Below, one piece after another: positions 1-7,450 of a DNA stretch of 35,884 bases. The position numbers were made by a program, and so were the translations under genes. Position 1 is the first letter of the stretch. Each line of letters opens with the position of its first letter. This stretch comes from Bacteroides sp. (lineage in GTDB: Bacteria; Bacteroidota; Bacteroidia; Bacteroidales; Bacteroidaceae), in assembly GCA_030152865.1 (NCBI GenBank), contig JASLIW010000156.1, positions 1-35,884 of the forward strand, in the 5' to 3' direction. The notes under the pieces are model-generated. The model searched no databases and was not told the origin of the DNA. It worked only from the letters and a program-made list of their open reading frames with translations.

Positions 1-1211
1 ATAAGCACTTCTATATGAGTGGGTTGTTTGGGTAGGTCTTCAGGTTTGCAACCAGTTATAGGTGGTATTAGTGCAGGGTACTTGTAATGCTTGTTTTTTA
101 GGGAGGAATAGACTCCTTTTGTATCATTGACTAAAAACTGAGCCCTAAAAAAGGCTTGTCCTGCCAAGTTGTTATCTCGTGCAAAATAAAGTTGCCGCTG
201 TATCTCCTCTGCAGGCCATCCACCTTCCGAATCGTCCAGAAAGTAGATACCCAAACCAGCTATAACTTGCTTTCCTTGACTGTTTTCTTGCCAGTCTAGT
301 GCAAAAGGATAAAAGCTATTGCCCTGATGGTACATCATAGGGTAGATTTGGTCTTGTATCCCTAGCTCCACCCACTTAAATACATCTTGGTGTACCTCGT
401 AAAAGGCATTCCACCCCTTAGAAGGGTAGCGGTTTGTATCACTATGCTTTCCTACAGGACAGGTACTTACCTTTACCCAAGGCTTGATTGCTTTGATTTC
501 TTTATAGGCCTGTGCCAAGATTTGAGTTAGATTATCTCTACGCCATTCTGCCAAGTCTTTGCCTTTACCATAGGCCTTGTATTCTTTTATGTCAGGAAAA
601 TTAGGTGCACCATTAGGGTAGCGTAAGTAATCGAAATGTATGCCATCTAGATCATATCGTGTAACTAGTTCTTTAACGATATCTGCCAAGTAGTATTTGC
701 TATTAGGATGACCAGGATTTAAGTACCATGCTGATTTATACCTCACACATACTTGAGGTACTCTTTTAGTAGGGGATGAGTTACCCAACTTTTTTTGCTG
801 GCTCACGCTCCCCATAGGTATAGCTACAACCCACGCGTGACACTCCATGCCTCTTTTGTGGCACTCCTCTACCACAAACTGCAGTGGATCATACCCAGGA
901 TCTCCATTAATATTACCAGTAAGTGCAGTACTAAAAGGCTCATAAGAAGACGGATAGGTTGCATCACCTCGGCCTCTTACCTGAAACAGAATAGTATTGA
1001 TGTTTGCTGCCTTGAGGTAGTCAAGTAACTGTATCATCTCTCTTTGTTGTTGAGCCCGACTATGAGGAGTCCGAGCTAAGGTTTGTGGCCAATCGAGGCT
1101 GTATGCGGTTGTGATCCAGACAGCTCTAACCTCTCTTTTCGGTTGCGACTGTAAAGAGTTCAGAAATAGAAAGAGTAGTGTTATTGTTAAAAGAATGTGT
1201 TTCTTTTGCAT
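1..1211 (-). CDS. GHL10-family (DUF187-type) glycoside hydrolase, secreted, 3' end cut by window edge
   Basis: The frame is open from the ATG at 1211 to the window edge, giving 403 codons without a stop, so the C-terminus is missing. The protein begins with a signal peptide (basic start, then a long Leu/Ile/Phe stretch, about residues 1-22). The mature start REVRAVWITTAYSLDWP is the hallmark opening of family-10-like GHL10 hydrolases. Later motifs fit the same TIM-barrel family: LFQVRGRGDATYPS, then CHAWV, then DGIHFDYLRYP, and QIYPMMYHQ. Such proteins are exported glycan-acting enzymes in Bacteroidota; the substrate cannot be read here. A TATCTTTG -7 element lies about 28 bases upstream. It is divergent from the small membrane protein gene at 1335. 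Confidence 0.85.
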   Translation of the reverse strand, partial: MQKKHILLTITLLFLFLNSLQSQPKREVRAVWITTAYSLDWPQTLARTPHSRAQQQREMIQLLDYLKAANINTILFQVRGRGDATYPSSYEPFSTALTGNINGDPGYDPLQFVVEECHKRGMECHAWVVAIPMGSVSQQKKLGNSSPTKRVPQVCVRYKSAWYLNPGHPNSKYYLADIVKELVTRYDLDGIHFDYLRYPNGAPNFPDIKEYKAYGKGKDLAEWRRDNLTQILAQAYKEIKAIKPWVKVSTCPVGKHSDTNRYPSKGWNAFYEVHQDVFKWVELGIQDQIYPMMYHQGNSFYPFALDWQENSQGKQVIAGLGIYFLDDSEGGWPAEEIQRQLYFARDNNLAGQAFFRAQFLVNDTKGVYSSLKNKHYKYPALIPPITGCKPEDLPKQPTHIEVL

Positions 1212-1238
1212 AAAAAGCTAGTATAATCAGTTTCAGAG

Positions 1239-1246
1239 CAAAGATA
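1239..1246 (-). promoter_or_regulatory. Candidate -7 box (TATCTTTG) for the GHL10 gene
   Basis: The minus strand reads TATCTTTG, matching the Bacteroidota -7 consensus TAnnTTTG, 27 bases before the GHL10 start codon. No clear TTG is seen 19-21 bases further upstream, so the -33 element is weak or absent. Confidence 0.5.
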
Positions 1247-1301
1247 GCTAGTTTTCTAAGTTTATTCATTAATATTATGAGGAATATAAGTCATGCCTTT
1301 G

Positions 1302-1309
1302 TATCTTTA
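1302..1309 (+). promoter_or_regulatory. Weak candidate -7 box (TATCTTTA) for the 1335-2068 gene pair
   Basis: TATCTTTA differs from TAnnTTTG at the last base and sits 25 bases before the ATG at 1335. No convincing -33 TTG was found. It is the only promoter-like string in the 123-base divergent gap between 1211 and 1335. Confidence 0.3.
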
Positions 1310-1334
1310 CTGATAGGTAATAAAATAAGAAATC

Positions 1335-1574
1335 ATGGCAAAGCGAAGACTTGGTAAGCGGAAATGGATAATAGGAGGCTTACTCATTTATGGCATATTA
1401 ACATCTCTCTATTTCCTTGTTTACTCCAATACTCCCAATACAATGGAGCAATACGTAACGATGGGAGGTTTCTTTATTATTGTATTTATACTTCACATCG
1501 TATTAAAAAAGAAAGAAGAAATGGCTAGTCGTCGTGACGACGATATGAAGAACAATAAAAAGGAAGAAAAGTAA
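1335..1574 (+). CDS. Small two-helix inner-membrane protein, function unknown
   Basis: This is a 79-residue protein I do not recognise. It has a very basic N-terminus (AKRRLGKRK), a first hydrophobic helix at about residues 11-30, a short loop with VYSNTPNTMEQY, and a second helix at about 41-57. A highly charged Lys/Glu/Asp tail follows. The pattern predicts a hairpin in the inner membrane with a charged cytoplasmic tail. Its TAA stop overlaps the ATG of the next gene by one base (1574), so the two are probably translationally coupled. That coupling and the membrane segments argue that it is a real gene despite its size. Confidence 0.7.
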   Translation: MAKRRLGKRKWIIGGLLIYGILTSLYFLVYSNTPNTMEQYVTMGGFFIIVFILHIVLKKKEEMASRRDDDMKNNKKEEK

Positions 1575-2068
1575 TGAAAAAGTTTTTTTTAAGTCTGGTC
1601 TGCTTATTAATAGCAACTGTTAGTGTACAAGCGCAATTTGAAAAAGGAACGATATTAGTAAACACCTCAATAAGTGGTCTGGACTTATCCTATAGCAAAA
1701 CAGAGAAAGGACACTTCGGCTTTCAGGCTGGAGGAGCTTACTTCTTTTTAGATAATCTAGCTGTAGTGGGTGAGCTGGGAGGAGATTGGTCAAGCCCATC
1801 AGATACCTATAAGCTAGCAGCAAAGGCTCGTTACTACTTAGATCGAATAGGTATTTACTTTAGCAGCGGGCTCCAGCTATCTAGTATCCACTTTGATGAC
1901 AAAAAAAGAGATAATATAAATGACCTAGCTGTTCTCTTTGAGCTGGGCTATGCCTATTTTTTAAGTAAAACAGTTACCCTTGAACCCGCTATTTATTGGG
2001 ATCTGAGTGCTAAAGATAGTGATCACTCAAAAATAGGATTTAAAATAGGCTTTGGTTTTTATTTTTAG
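1574..2068 (+). CDS. Small outer-membrane beta-barrel protein
   Basis: This 164-residue protein has a clean signal peptide (MKKFFLSLVCLLIATVSVQAQ, cleavage after AQA or nearby). The mature chain of about 144 residues has alternating hydrophobic/polar strands rich in Gly, Tyr and Phe, and ends in GFKIGFGFYF. A terminal aromatic (here Phe) is the classic signal for outer-membrane insertion. Length and pattern fit the eight-stranded OmpW/OMP_b-brl class common in Bacteroidota. It starts on the last base of the upstream gene's stop codon, so it is the second cistron of that pair. Ligand or role cannot be inferred. Confidence 0.8.
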   Translation: MKKFFLSLVCLLIATVSVQAQFEKGTILVNTSISGLDLSYSKTEKGHFGFQAGGAYFFLDNLAVVGELGGDWSSPSDTYKLAAKARYYLDRIGIYFSSGLQLSSIHFDDKKRDNINDLAVLFELGYAYFLSKTVTLEPAIYWDLSAKDSDHSKIGFKIGFGFYF

Positions 2069-2116
2069 AGGATTTATATCAATCAGCCTGCTTTGTCTAA
2101 GCGATAGCATACTACT

Positions 2117-3280
2117 TTATTTATACAGGCGATGTGAAATACCGGCTTCAAGAATGAACCCTTTTTTATGAGTTCGAGATTGGCTATACCAGCGAGTTGT
2201 AGCATATCCAGTAGTGAAAAATACTGACCACTTAGGGATAGGGATATACTCTGCATTAAGGCGATAGGCTAAGCTATATAGCCTCCTTGGGATAGCTTTC
2301 TGCTTGTTTTTGTTAGCAAAAGTATTGATATGGCTATAGCCTAGATCAGTACTTAGTTCAAAGTTTCTGCTGACTGGATAGTGTACACCTGTTCGGTAGT
2401 TTAGAGCTCCTGAAAAATGATCACCAAACCCAAGATAAGGACTACCAACTCCTATCACATTATAGAATAGACGATTTCTAAAACGAACGGCTAGATTGAT
2501 TTTACTTTGATTGCCGCCATACATAAGTAAATCATACTTAGTATTTTTATTCACATTGATTAAACCTAGCTGCAAGCCACTCATTTGTTCTTTGTAGTAG
2601 TTTATTAGTCCAAGCTGTAAACCTTGGTGTTTGTGTCCAATATTAAGGAGACCCAGTTGCACCCCTTTGTATTGGCCGGAGTTTAAGTTGAGAGGCGCTA
2701 TACTCACACCCTTGGTGTTTTCTGAAAGTTGCATAAGCCCAGCTATAGAAACCCCCTTGACATCCTCCTTAAAAGCATTGACTAGACCTGCAATAGCTAG
2801 TCCTTCGCTGTTGTATCCTCCCAGGTTAGCCAAACCTGCTAGGGTGACTCCTTTTGTGTCAATACCAATAAGGTTTAAGGCTCCTGACGCTATTAGTCCG
2901 TGTTGTGACTCCCCAACTATATTAATTAATCCACTCAGACTAAGCCCATTTGCATTGACACTGCTCAGCGAGACAAGTCCAGCCACTTGTAAGCCATAGA
3001 CACTTTCACCACTAATTGTGCTTAAGCCAGCTAGTTGTATCCCTTTTACAGTTTGGAGGGTGTGACTACCCAGTAGATTTATACTTACTCCATGCAGTTT
3101 GTTTTGTTTGGATTGAATGCCCAAGTTGAGGTACGTCCTTTGGTTTTCATTATAGGGCTGTGTGGATATTTTATTCCAAAGAGATAAGTTAATGCCCGCA
3201 CTTTGGTTTTGAGCACAAACAAGAACAGCAGCTGATAATAGAGCTGCTGTTAATGTGTATTTAAAGAGTTTTATTCTCAT
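2117..3280 (-). CDS. Outer-membrane protein with tandem GL-x-x-x-GL repeats (LA_2272-like surface repeat type)
   Basis: The 387-residue protein has a signal peptide (about residues 1-23, ending VLVCAQ). Residues 64-246 consist of twelve consecutive units beginning at a Gly. Seven units of 16 residues are followed by units of 15, 15, 14, 15 and a partial one. Typical cores are GLQVAGL, GVSIAGL and, in the last three, G(L/V)QLGL(I/L)N. About 140 C-terminal residues then look like beta-barrel strands (Tyr/Phe/Gly-rich). The repeats resemble those of proteins annotated as LA_2272 family surface repeat proteins; I identify it by pattern only. Its ATG is 11 bases after the acyl-CoA ligase stop, so it is the downstream cistron of that operon and has no promoter of its own that I can see. 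Confidence 0.75.
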   Translation of the reverse strand: MRIKLFKYTLTAALLSAAVLVCAQNQSAGINLSLWNKISTQPYNENQRTYLNLGIQSKQNKLHGVSINLLGSHTLQTVKGIQLAGLSTISGESVYGLQVAGLVSLSSVNANGLSLSGLINIVGESQHGLIASGALNLIGIDTKGVTLAGLANLGGYNSEGLAIAGLVNAFKEDVKGVSIAGLMQLSENTKGVSIAPLNLNSGQYKGVQLGLLNIGHKHQGLQLGLINYYKEQMSGLQLGLINVNKNTKYDLLMYGGNQSKINLAVRFRNRLFYNVIGVGSPYLGFGDHFSGALNYRTGVHYPVSRNFELSTDLGYSHINTFANKNKQKAIPRRLYSLAYRLNAEYIPIPKWSVFFTTGYATTRWYSQSRTHKKGFILEAGISHRLYK

Positions 3281-3291
3281 TTGCTGTAAGT

Positions 3292-4947
3292 TTAACCTTT
3301 TGCCTCTTGATAAAGGAAGCGTTTGATACTTTTCTTAGGTGTCTTTTCAAACTCCTCAGGATATACTTTCATTTTAGATAGTTGGCAGTAGTTAGGGAGG
3401 CTTTCGTTGAGTAACACTCGATTTTCCTCCATAATACGTTCTGCATCCTGTGGTTTAAGTCCATTAGCAAGCATATCATTGAAGTCTGGATAAACTAATC
3501 CTACTAGTCTTTCATTTTGTTGCACAACAAGACTTTCCGAAACATAAGGCAAGTTGTTTAGTTTGTCTTCAATCTCTTCTGGGTAAATATTTTGGCCATT
3601 TGCCCCGAGAAGCATGTTTTTACTTCTACCCCTGATAAATAAATTACCTTCAGCATCAAAAGTTCCTAAATCGCCCGTGTGTAACCAGCCATCTCTGAGT
3701 GCTTCTTTTGTTGCTTCCTCATTTTTATAATAACCCAGCATCACATTATCTCCTCTACAAACAATTTCTCCTGCTACATTTAGAGGATCTTCAGAGAGGA
3801 CTTTTACTTCCATACGTGGAGCTGCTTTGCCACAAGAAGTCATAGCAAACTTCTCCCAGCCTTCGTAGCAGATAATAGGACCACACTCCGTCATCCCATA
3901 ACCCACAGTGTAGGGGAAGTTTATGGCATTAAGGAATTCTTCCACTTCTTTATTGAAGGCAGCCCCTCCTATAATAACTTGAATAAAGTTGCCTCCAAAA
4001 GCCTCTACTACTTGTTGACGTATTTTATCCTTCACCTTCTTATTGATAATAGGTAGCTTAAGAAGCAGCTTCATACTAGGGGTCTCTAGCTTAGGAAGCA
4101 CATTCTTCTTGATTACTTTTTCAATAATAAGTGGTACTGCAACAATAAGATTAGGTTTAATTTCAGAAAAAGCCTGAAATATAACTTTAGGCGTAGGCAT
4201 TCTTGTCAAAAAGAATATTTGGCAGCCGACAGAAAATTCATAAAGAAATTCAAAGGCCATGCCATAAGTATGCGCCATAGGCAACATTGATATTGTTTTA
4301 TTTCCAGCTTGTAAATCCAAAACCTCGTGTGCAAACTGTGTGTTTGACCACAGGCTACGATAAGGAAGCATAACACCTTTTGAAAAGCTAGTCGTACCAG
4401 AGGTATAGTTAATCATAGCTAACTCTTCAGGTTGGTCTTGATGGTAGGCTATATGTTCTACACCAAAGTTTTTGGGATACTTCTTTCCAAAATACTCGTT
4501 CAAATGTTCTCTAGCTCTAGTCAGTCTTTTACTTCTAGATATAAGAAGAGAGAAATCGTTGATTAAAACGATACCTTCTAAGAGTGGCATGGCATTTTCG
4601 TTTAGGTTCTCCCAAACGACATCACCAACAAAGAGAAGCTTTGCTTCTGAGTGATTGACAATGTTGTGAACATTATCTGCTTTAAACTCGTGTAGTATAG
4701 GCACTGCAACAGCACCGTAGGTTAGAGCTGCTAAAAAAGAAACTCCCCAATTGGAGCTGTTTTTACCGCAGATAGCAACTTTATCACCCTTTCTAACACC
4801 ACTTTCTTCGAATAGAATATGCATCTTTTCAATTTTGCGAGCTACATCCTTATATTGTAATGTAACTCCCTTATAATCAGTAAGAGCATCTCTATCCCAG
4901 TTGTTTTTAATGCTATTCTCTATAAAAGCAATAAAACTTTGTTTCAT
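3292..4947 (-). CDS. AMP-dependent long-chain acyl-CoA synthetase/ligase
   Basis: Member of the ANL adenylate-forming family, which activates a carboxylate (typically a fatty acid) with ATP and loads it on CoA. Core motifs are in order, numbered from the chosen start: phosphate loop YTSGTTSFSKG at about 181-191, the A5 motif GYGMTECGP at 349-357, WLHTGD at 421-426 containing the ATP-ribose Asp, and RGRSKN followed by GQNIYPEEIE at 439-460. The C-terminal Lys region is TPKKSIKR. The frame opens further upstream (to 5019). I place the start at ATG 4947 because a strong promoter (4975-5005) lies inside that extension, giving a short leader and a normal 551-residue enzyme. The next gene follows after 11 bases. 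The exact acid substrate is unknown. Confidence 0.88.
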   Translation of the reverse strand: MKQSFIAFIENSIKNNWDRDALTDYKGVTLQYKDVARKIEKMHILFEESGVRKGDKVAICGKNSSNWGVSFLAALTYGAVAVPILHEFKADNVHNIVNHSEAKLLFVGDVVWENLNENAMPLLEGIVLINDFSLLISRSKRLTRAREHLNEYFGKKYPKNFGVEHIAYHQDQPEELAMINYTSGTTSFSKGVMLPYRSLWSNTQFAHEVLDLQAGNKTISMLPMAHTYGMAFEFLYEFSVGCQIFFLTRMPTPKVIFQAFSEIKPNLIVAVPLIIEKVIKKNVLPKLETPSMKLLLKLPIINKKVKDKIRQQVVEAFGGNFIQVIIGGAAFNKEVEEFLNAINFPYTVGYGMTECGPIICYEGWEKFAMTSCGKAAPRMEVKVLSEDPLNVAGEIVCRGDNVMLGYYKNEEATKEALRDGWLHTGDLGTFDAEGNLFIRGRSKNMLLGANGQNIYPEEIEDKLNNLPYVSESLVVQQNERLVGLVYPDFNDMLANGLKPQDAERIMEENRVLLNESLPNYCQLSKMKVYPEEFEKTPKKSIKRFLYQEAKG

Positions 4948-4974
4948 TCTTTGCACATTAGTTGATAATCTGAG

Positions 4975-5005
4975 CAAAGATATAGCTTTCTCCATAGAGT
5001 GCAAA
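4975..5005 (-). promoter_or_regulatory. Bacteroidota-type promoter of the acyl-CoA ligase operon
   Basis: The minus strand reads TTTG, 19 bases, then TATCTTTG, an exact match to the -33/-7 consensus of Bacteroidota sigma factors. Transcription would begin near 4968, about 20 bases before ATG 4947. It therefore excludes the upstream ATGs at 5019 and 4995 as starts on this transcript. Confidence 0.75.
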
Positions 5006-5280
5006 TAAATTAATAACAAAACAGTTTTTGTGTCCTCTAAATCATGGCTAATTAATTAATTGCTTATGCAACTAATTAAAAAGACTTCTATCATCAACTG
5101 TAGTGCTTATCCTATTGATACAGGCCTAGTTTAAGCCCTAATAAGATCGATTCTTTCGAGTGGGTATAGTTCAGCACGAGTTCTAGATTAGCAGTAGTGC
5201 AATTAAATTAGTTTATAATAAAACTTTCAATAGATAGAAATAGCTGGTTTATTTGTAATATTAATAGAAAATAATAGGTG

Positions 5281-5316
5281 TTTTTGTAGGTACATCTGTG
5301 TTTTTGTTTACATTTG
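5281..5316 (+). promoter_or_regulatory. Candidate promoter of the fimbrillin lipoprotein gene
   Basis: TTTTTG at 5281-5286, a 22-base spacer, then TACATTTG at 5309-5316. The -7 box fits TAnnTTTG but the spacing is one base longer than the usual 19-21. If used, it gives an untranslated leader of about 140 bases. Confidence 0.4.
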
Positions 5317-5460
5317 TATGTCGTAATGAAAAACCAATAATAACCTTAATTAATATCTAATTATGAACAGTGTTTAGCTGTGTACCTACTTGTCCTAGAT
5401 TCTTAAGCTCTATCCTAAAAGTAAACAAAGTGATGGAGTAATATTAATACAAAACATTCT

Positions 5461-7329
5461 ATGAAATTAAAAAATGTTCGAAAAGCATCTGTGCTTTTTA
5501 TGGGATTTCTTATGCCCTTTTTTGTAGTATCATGCTACAATCGTCTTGGTGATGAAACAGCGGAATCTGATATTCCGCTGCAATTTACCTCTAAAATACT
5601 TCCTGCATCCACACGCATGACGGGTGAGAAGTTTGAAGAAAATGACAAAATAGGTGTGTTTCTTTTGCGTAATAATGAGAGCATAGGTAGTGCTTTTATT
5701 TGTAATGAAGCATTTGTCAGTAATTCAGCTGGGCTATTCCACGCAGAAGGAGAGCTGTTTTATCCCCAAAAAGCCAAAGAACTTCAAGTACTAAGTTATT
5801 ACCCTTATTCTAAAAATACATTGGATAAAGAGTCGTCAAGCTTGAAGATCAGTGTAGCTTCTGAGCAAGCCAATGTGAATAAGTCTGCACAAAATGATTT
5901 TTTATTTGCTGTAAAAAATCAGGTAAGAGCCGATTATAAACCCTTAGCACTCGACTTCAAGCACCTGCTAACTAAAGTTCGTATTCGCTTAAAACCCTCC
6001 GAGGGCTATACTACTGCACAACTTTTACAGGTGCAACCAGCTCTATCTTTTGTCAACTTTCCTACGCAGTTTAAATATGATGCCTTACAAAGTCAATTTT
6101 TTGATTATTCAAGCTATGCTACTATCACGCCTAGTACAGACTGGAAAATAGAAAATGACGGTTTAGTAGGTTGTGAGGCGATTATACTTCCTCAAAGTGA
6201 TTTCCAATCCAATCAAAAGATTCTGATTGAGGCAGAGGGGGTGGTGTATGAATGCCTACTACCTCCCGAGTTGATTTTCGAAAGTGGTACCATCAGTAAT
6301 GTCACGATAGTATATAATCCATCTAAAGGTGTAGAGTGGCTAGAATCATCCTCATCTATCTCTAAGTGGGAAGACGGTAGCTCCTCAGAGGTTATAGCTT
6401 CAGAAATCAAAAGTGCTTTACCTATAAGTGCATTAAAGTTTAACGAAAGTTCTGTTCTAGATTTAGTTTCAGCAAGCGGACGAGTTGCTGCAATTGCTTG
6501 CGAAGAGTACTTGAATAGTGAGCAAGTACAATTGAAGGCTGTCGTTGTTTACCCTGTGCTTGAAGGAAGTGTACAGTTGGATAGTGGGGTTATTCTTTCT
6601 GTCGATTCAGCCGATAAAAGTGTTGTCGGCATGACAATTAGTTGGGATAAAGAAAAAAATAGCTTTGTTTGTACACCTAATCTTTTAAGCTCTATCTCCT
6701 ACCTATTCATAGATCAAGCAGGTAAGCTGTGTTTTGAGGAGCCTGTTATGAAACAAAACATTCGAGTGGAGCCTCACAGAATAGTTGATAAGCGCGCTGA
6801 TGAAGTGCAGCTATACCCCTTGCAGAAAGTAGTAACACAGCTGTGGATGAAGACAAATCTTAATGCTGCCTATAATGTAGCAGGTGCAGCCTTCGCTTCT
6901 AATGGTACTGAAGCTACACTCAATGCAGGATATAGTATTTCAAGAAACTTTGAGGGTGTTAAGCTCTATAATTTTGCAGCACTAGAGTCTGGTCAACTAG
7001 CACCCTTGTCTTGGCATATTCCACAGACCAAGGATTGGCAGCAACTTTTAGACTATGTGTCATTGGATGTAAATACCCTAAAAGGCTTGAGCCACAAAGT
7101 AGGTTGGAGCACAGAATCCGGACTAAATCTGAGCGGCTTGACCATCAACCAAGATGGTGTTTACAAAGAGGATATATGGGCTGGACTTTCTACAGTTTTT
7201 TTGATTATGGAGGGAGGTAAAACAAGCGTTTTCTTACTTCAAAGTCATGGCTACCCCTCAGGTGATTATGAGTTTCGTGAGTGTGAGAAGGTGTATCAAG
7301 GATCGGTACGCTGTGTGCAGTACTTCTAA
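5461..7329 (+). CDS. Fimbrillin family (Mfa-like) lipoprotein with C-terminal FISUMP-type domain
   Basis: 622-residue exported lipoprotein. The signal sequence ends in a lipobox, VVSC, with lipidated Cys at residue 25. The N-terminal half has fimbrillin-like features: an early strand PLQFTSKI, RMTG, DKIGVFLL, then YYPYS and the DFLFA...LDFKHLLTKVRIRL block that precedes the beta-sandwich. The C-terminal part (about 460-622) resembles the Fibrobacter-succinogenes-major-paralogous (FISUMP) domain: LWMKTNLNA, then WHIPQTKDWQQLL at about 516-530, ending in SVRCVQYF. This architecture suggests a surface-exposed fimbrial tip or accessory protein rather than a major shaft subunit; that role is inference. 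The gene stands alone and ends in a strong terminator shared with the convergent PurF-like gene. Confidence 0.82.
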   Translation: MKLKNVRKASVLFMGFLMPFFVVSCYNRLGDETAESDIPLQFTSKILPASTRMTGEKFEENDKIGVFLLRNNESIGSAFICNEAFVSNSAGLFHAEGELFYPQKAKELQVLSYYPYSKNTLDKESSSLKISVASEQANVNKSAQNDFLFAVKNQVRADYKPLALDFKHLLTKVRIRLKPSEGYTTAQLLQVQPALSFVNFPTQFKYDALQSQFFDYSSYATITPSTDWKIENDGLVGCEAIILPQSDFQSNQKILIEAEGVVYECLLPPELIFESGTISNVTIVYNPSKGVEWLESSSSISKWEDGSSSEVIASEIKSALPISALKFNESSVLDLVSASGRVAAIACEEYLNSEQVQLKAVVVYPVLEGSVQLDSGVILSVDSADKSVVGMTISWDKEKNSFVCTPNLLSSISYLFIDQAGKLCFEEPVMKQNIRVEPHRIVDKRADEVQLYPLQKVVTQLWMKTNLNAAYNVAGAAFASNGTEATLNAGYSISRNFEGVKLYNFAALESGQLAPLSWHIPQTKDWQQLLDYVSLDVNTLKGLSHKVGWSTESGLNLSGLTINQDGVYKEDIWAGLSTVFLIMEGGKTSVFLLQSHGYPSGDYEFRECEKVYQGSVRCVQYF

Positions 7330-7330
7330 A

Positions 7331-7376
7331 TAATAGCCGCCACCAGAGATGTTATACATAATGGTGGCGGCTATTA
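7331..7376. terminator. Bidirectional intrinsic terminator between fimbrillin and PurF-like genes
   Basis: Stem arms TAATAGCCGCCACC (7331-7344) and GGTGGCGGCTATTA (7363-7376) pair perfectly around an 18-base loop and are flanked by A and T runs on both sides. It begins just after the fimbrillin stop codon (TAA, 7327-7329) and also lies 75 bases beyond the PurF-like stop, so it can serve both convergent genes. Confidence 0.88.
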
Positions 7377-7450
7377 TTTTTTATAGTGAAGTATAAAACG
7401 ATCAATATACTAGCTTACTTTGCTAGGGATAGTTTTGATTCACGCTTGTT

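Larger units (their letters stand above)
4948..5460. other. Divergent intergenic region between acyl-CoA ligase and fimbrillin genes
   Basis: 513 AT-rich bases. They hold the ligase promoter (4975-5005), a small TTGC-ATAA-GCAA hairpin near 5060-5071, and a weaker candidate fimbrillin promoter (5281-5316). No convincing coding frame or RNA gene was seen. Confidence 0.6.

Noticed and set aside
795..1028. 77-codon open frame on the plus strand
   Set aside because: It lies inside the GHL10 gene on the opposite strand, with no recognisable protein features.
2631..2999. 122-codon open frame on the plus strand
   Set aside because: It lies antisense within the repeat-rich outer-membrane gene. The repeated codon pattern leaves the opposite strand stop-free; there is no promoter or family match.
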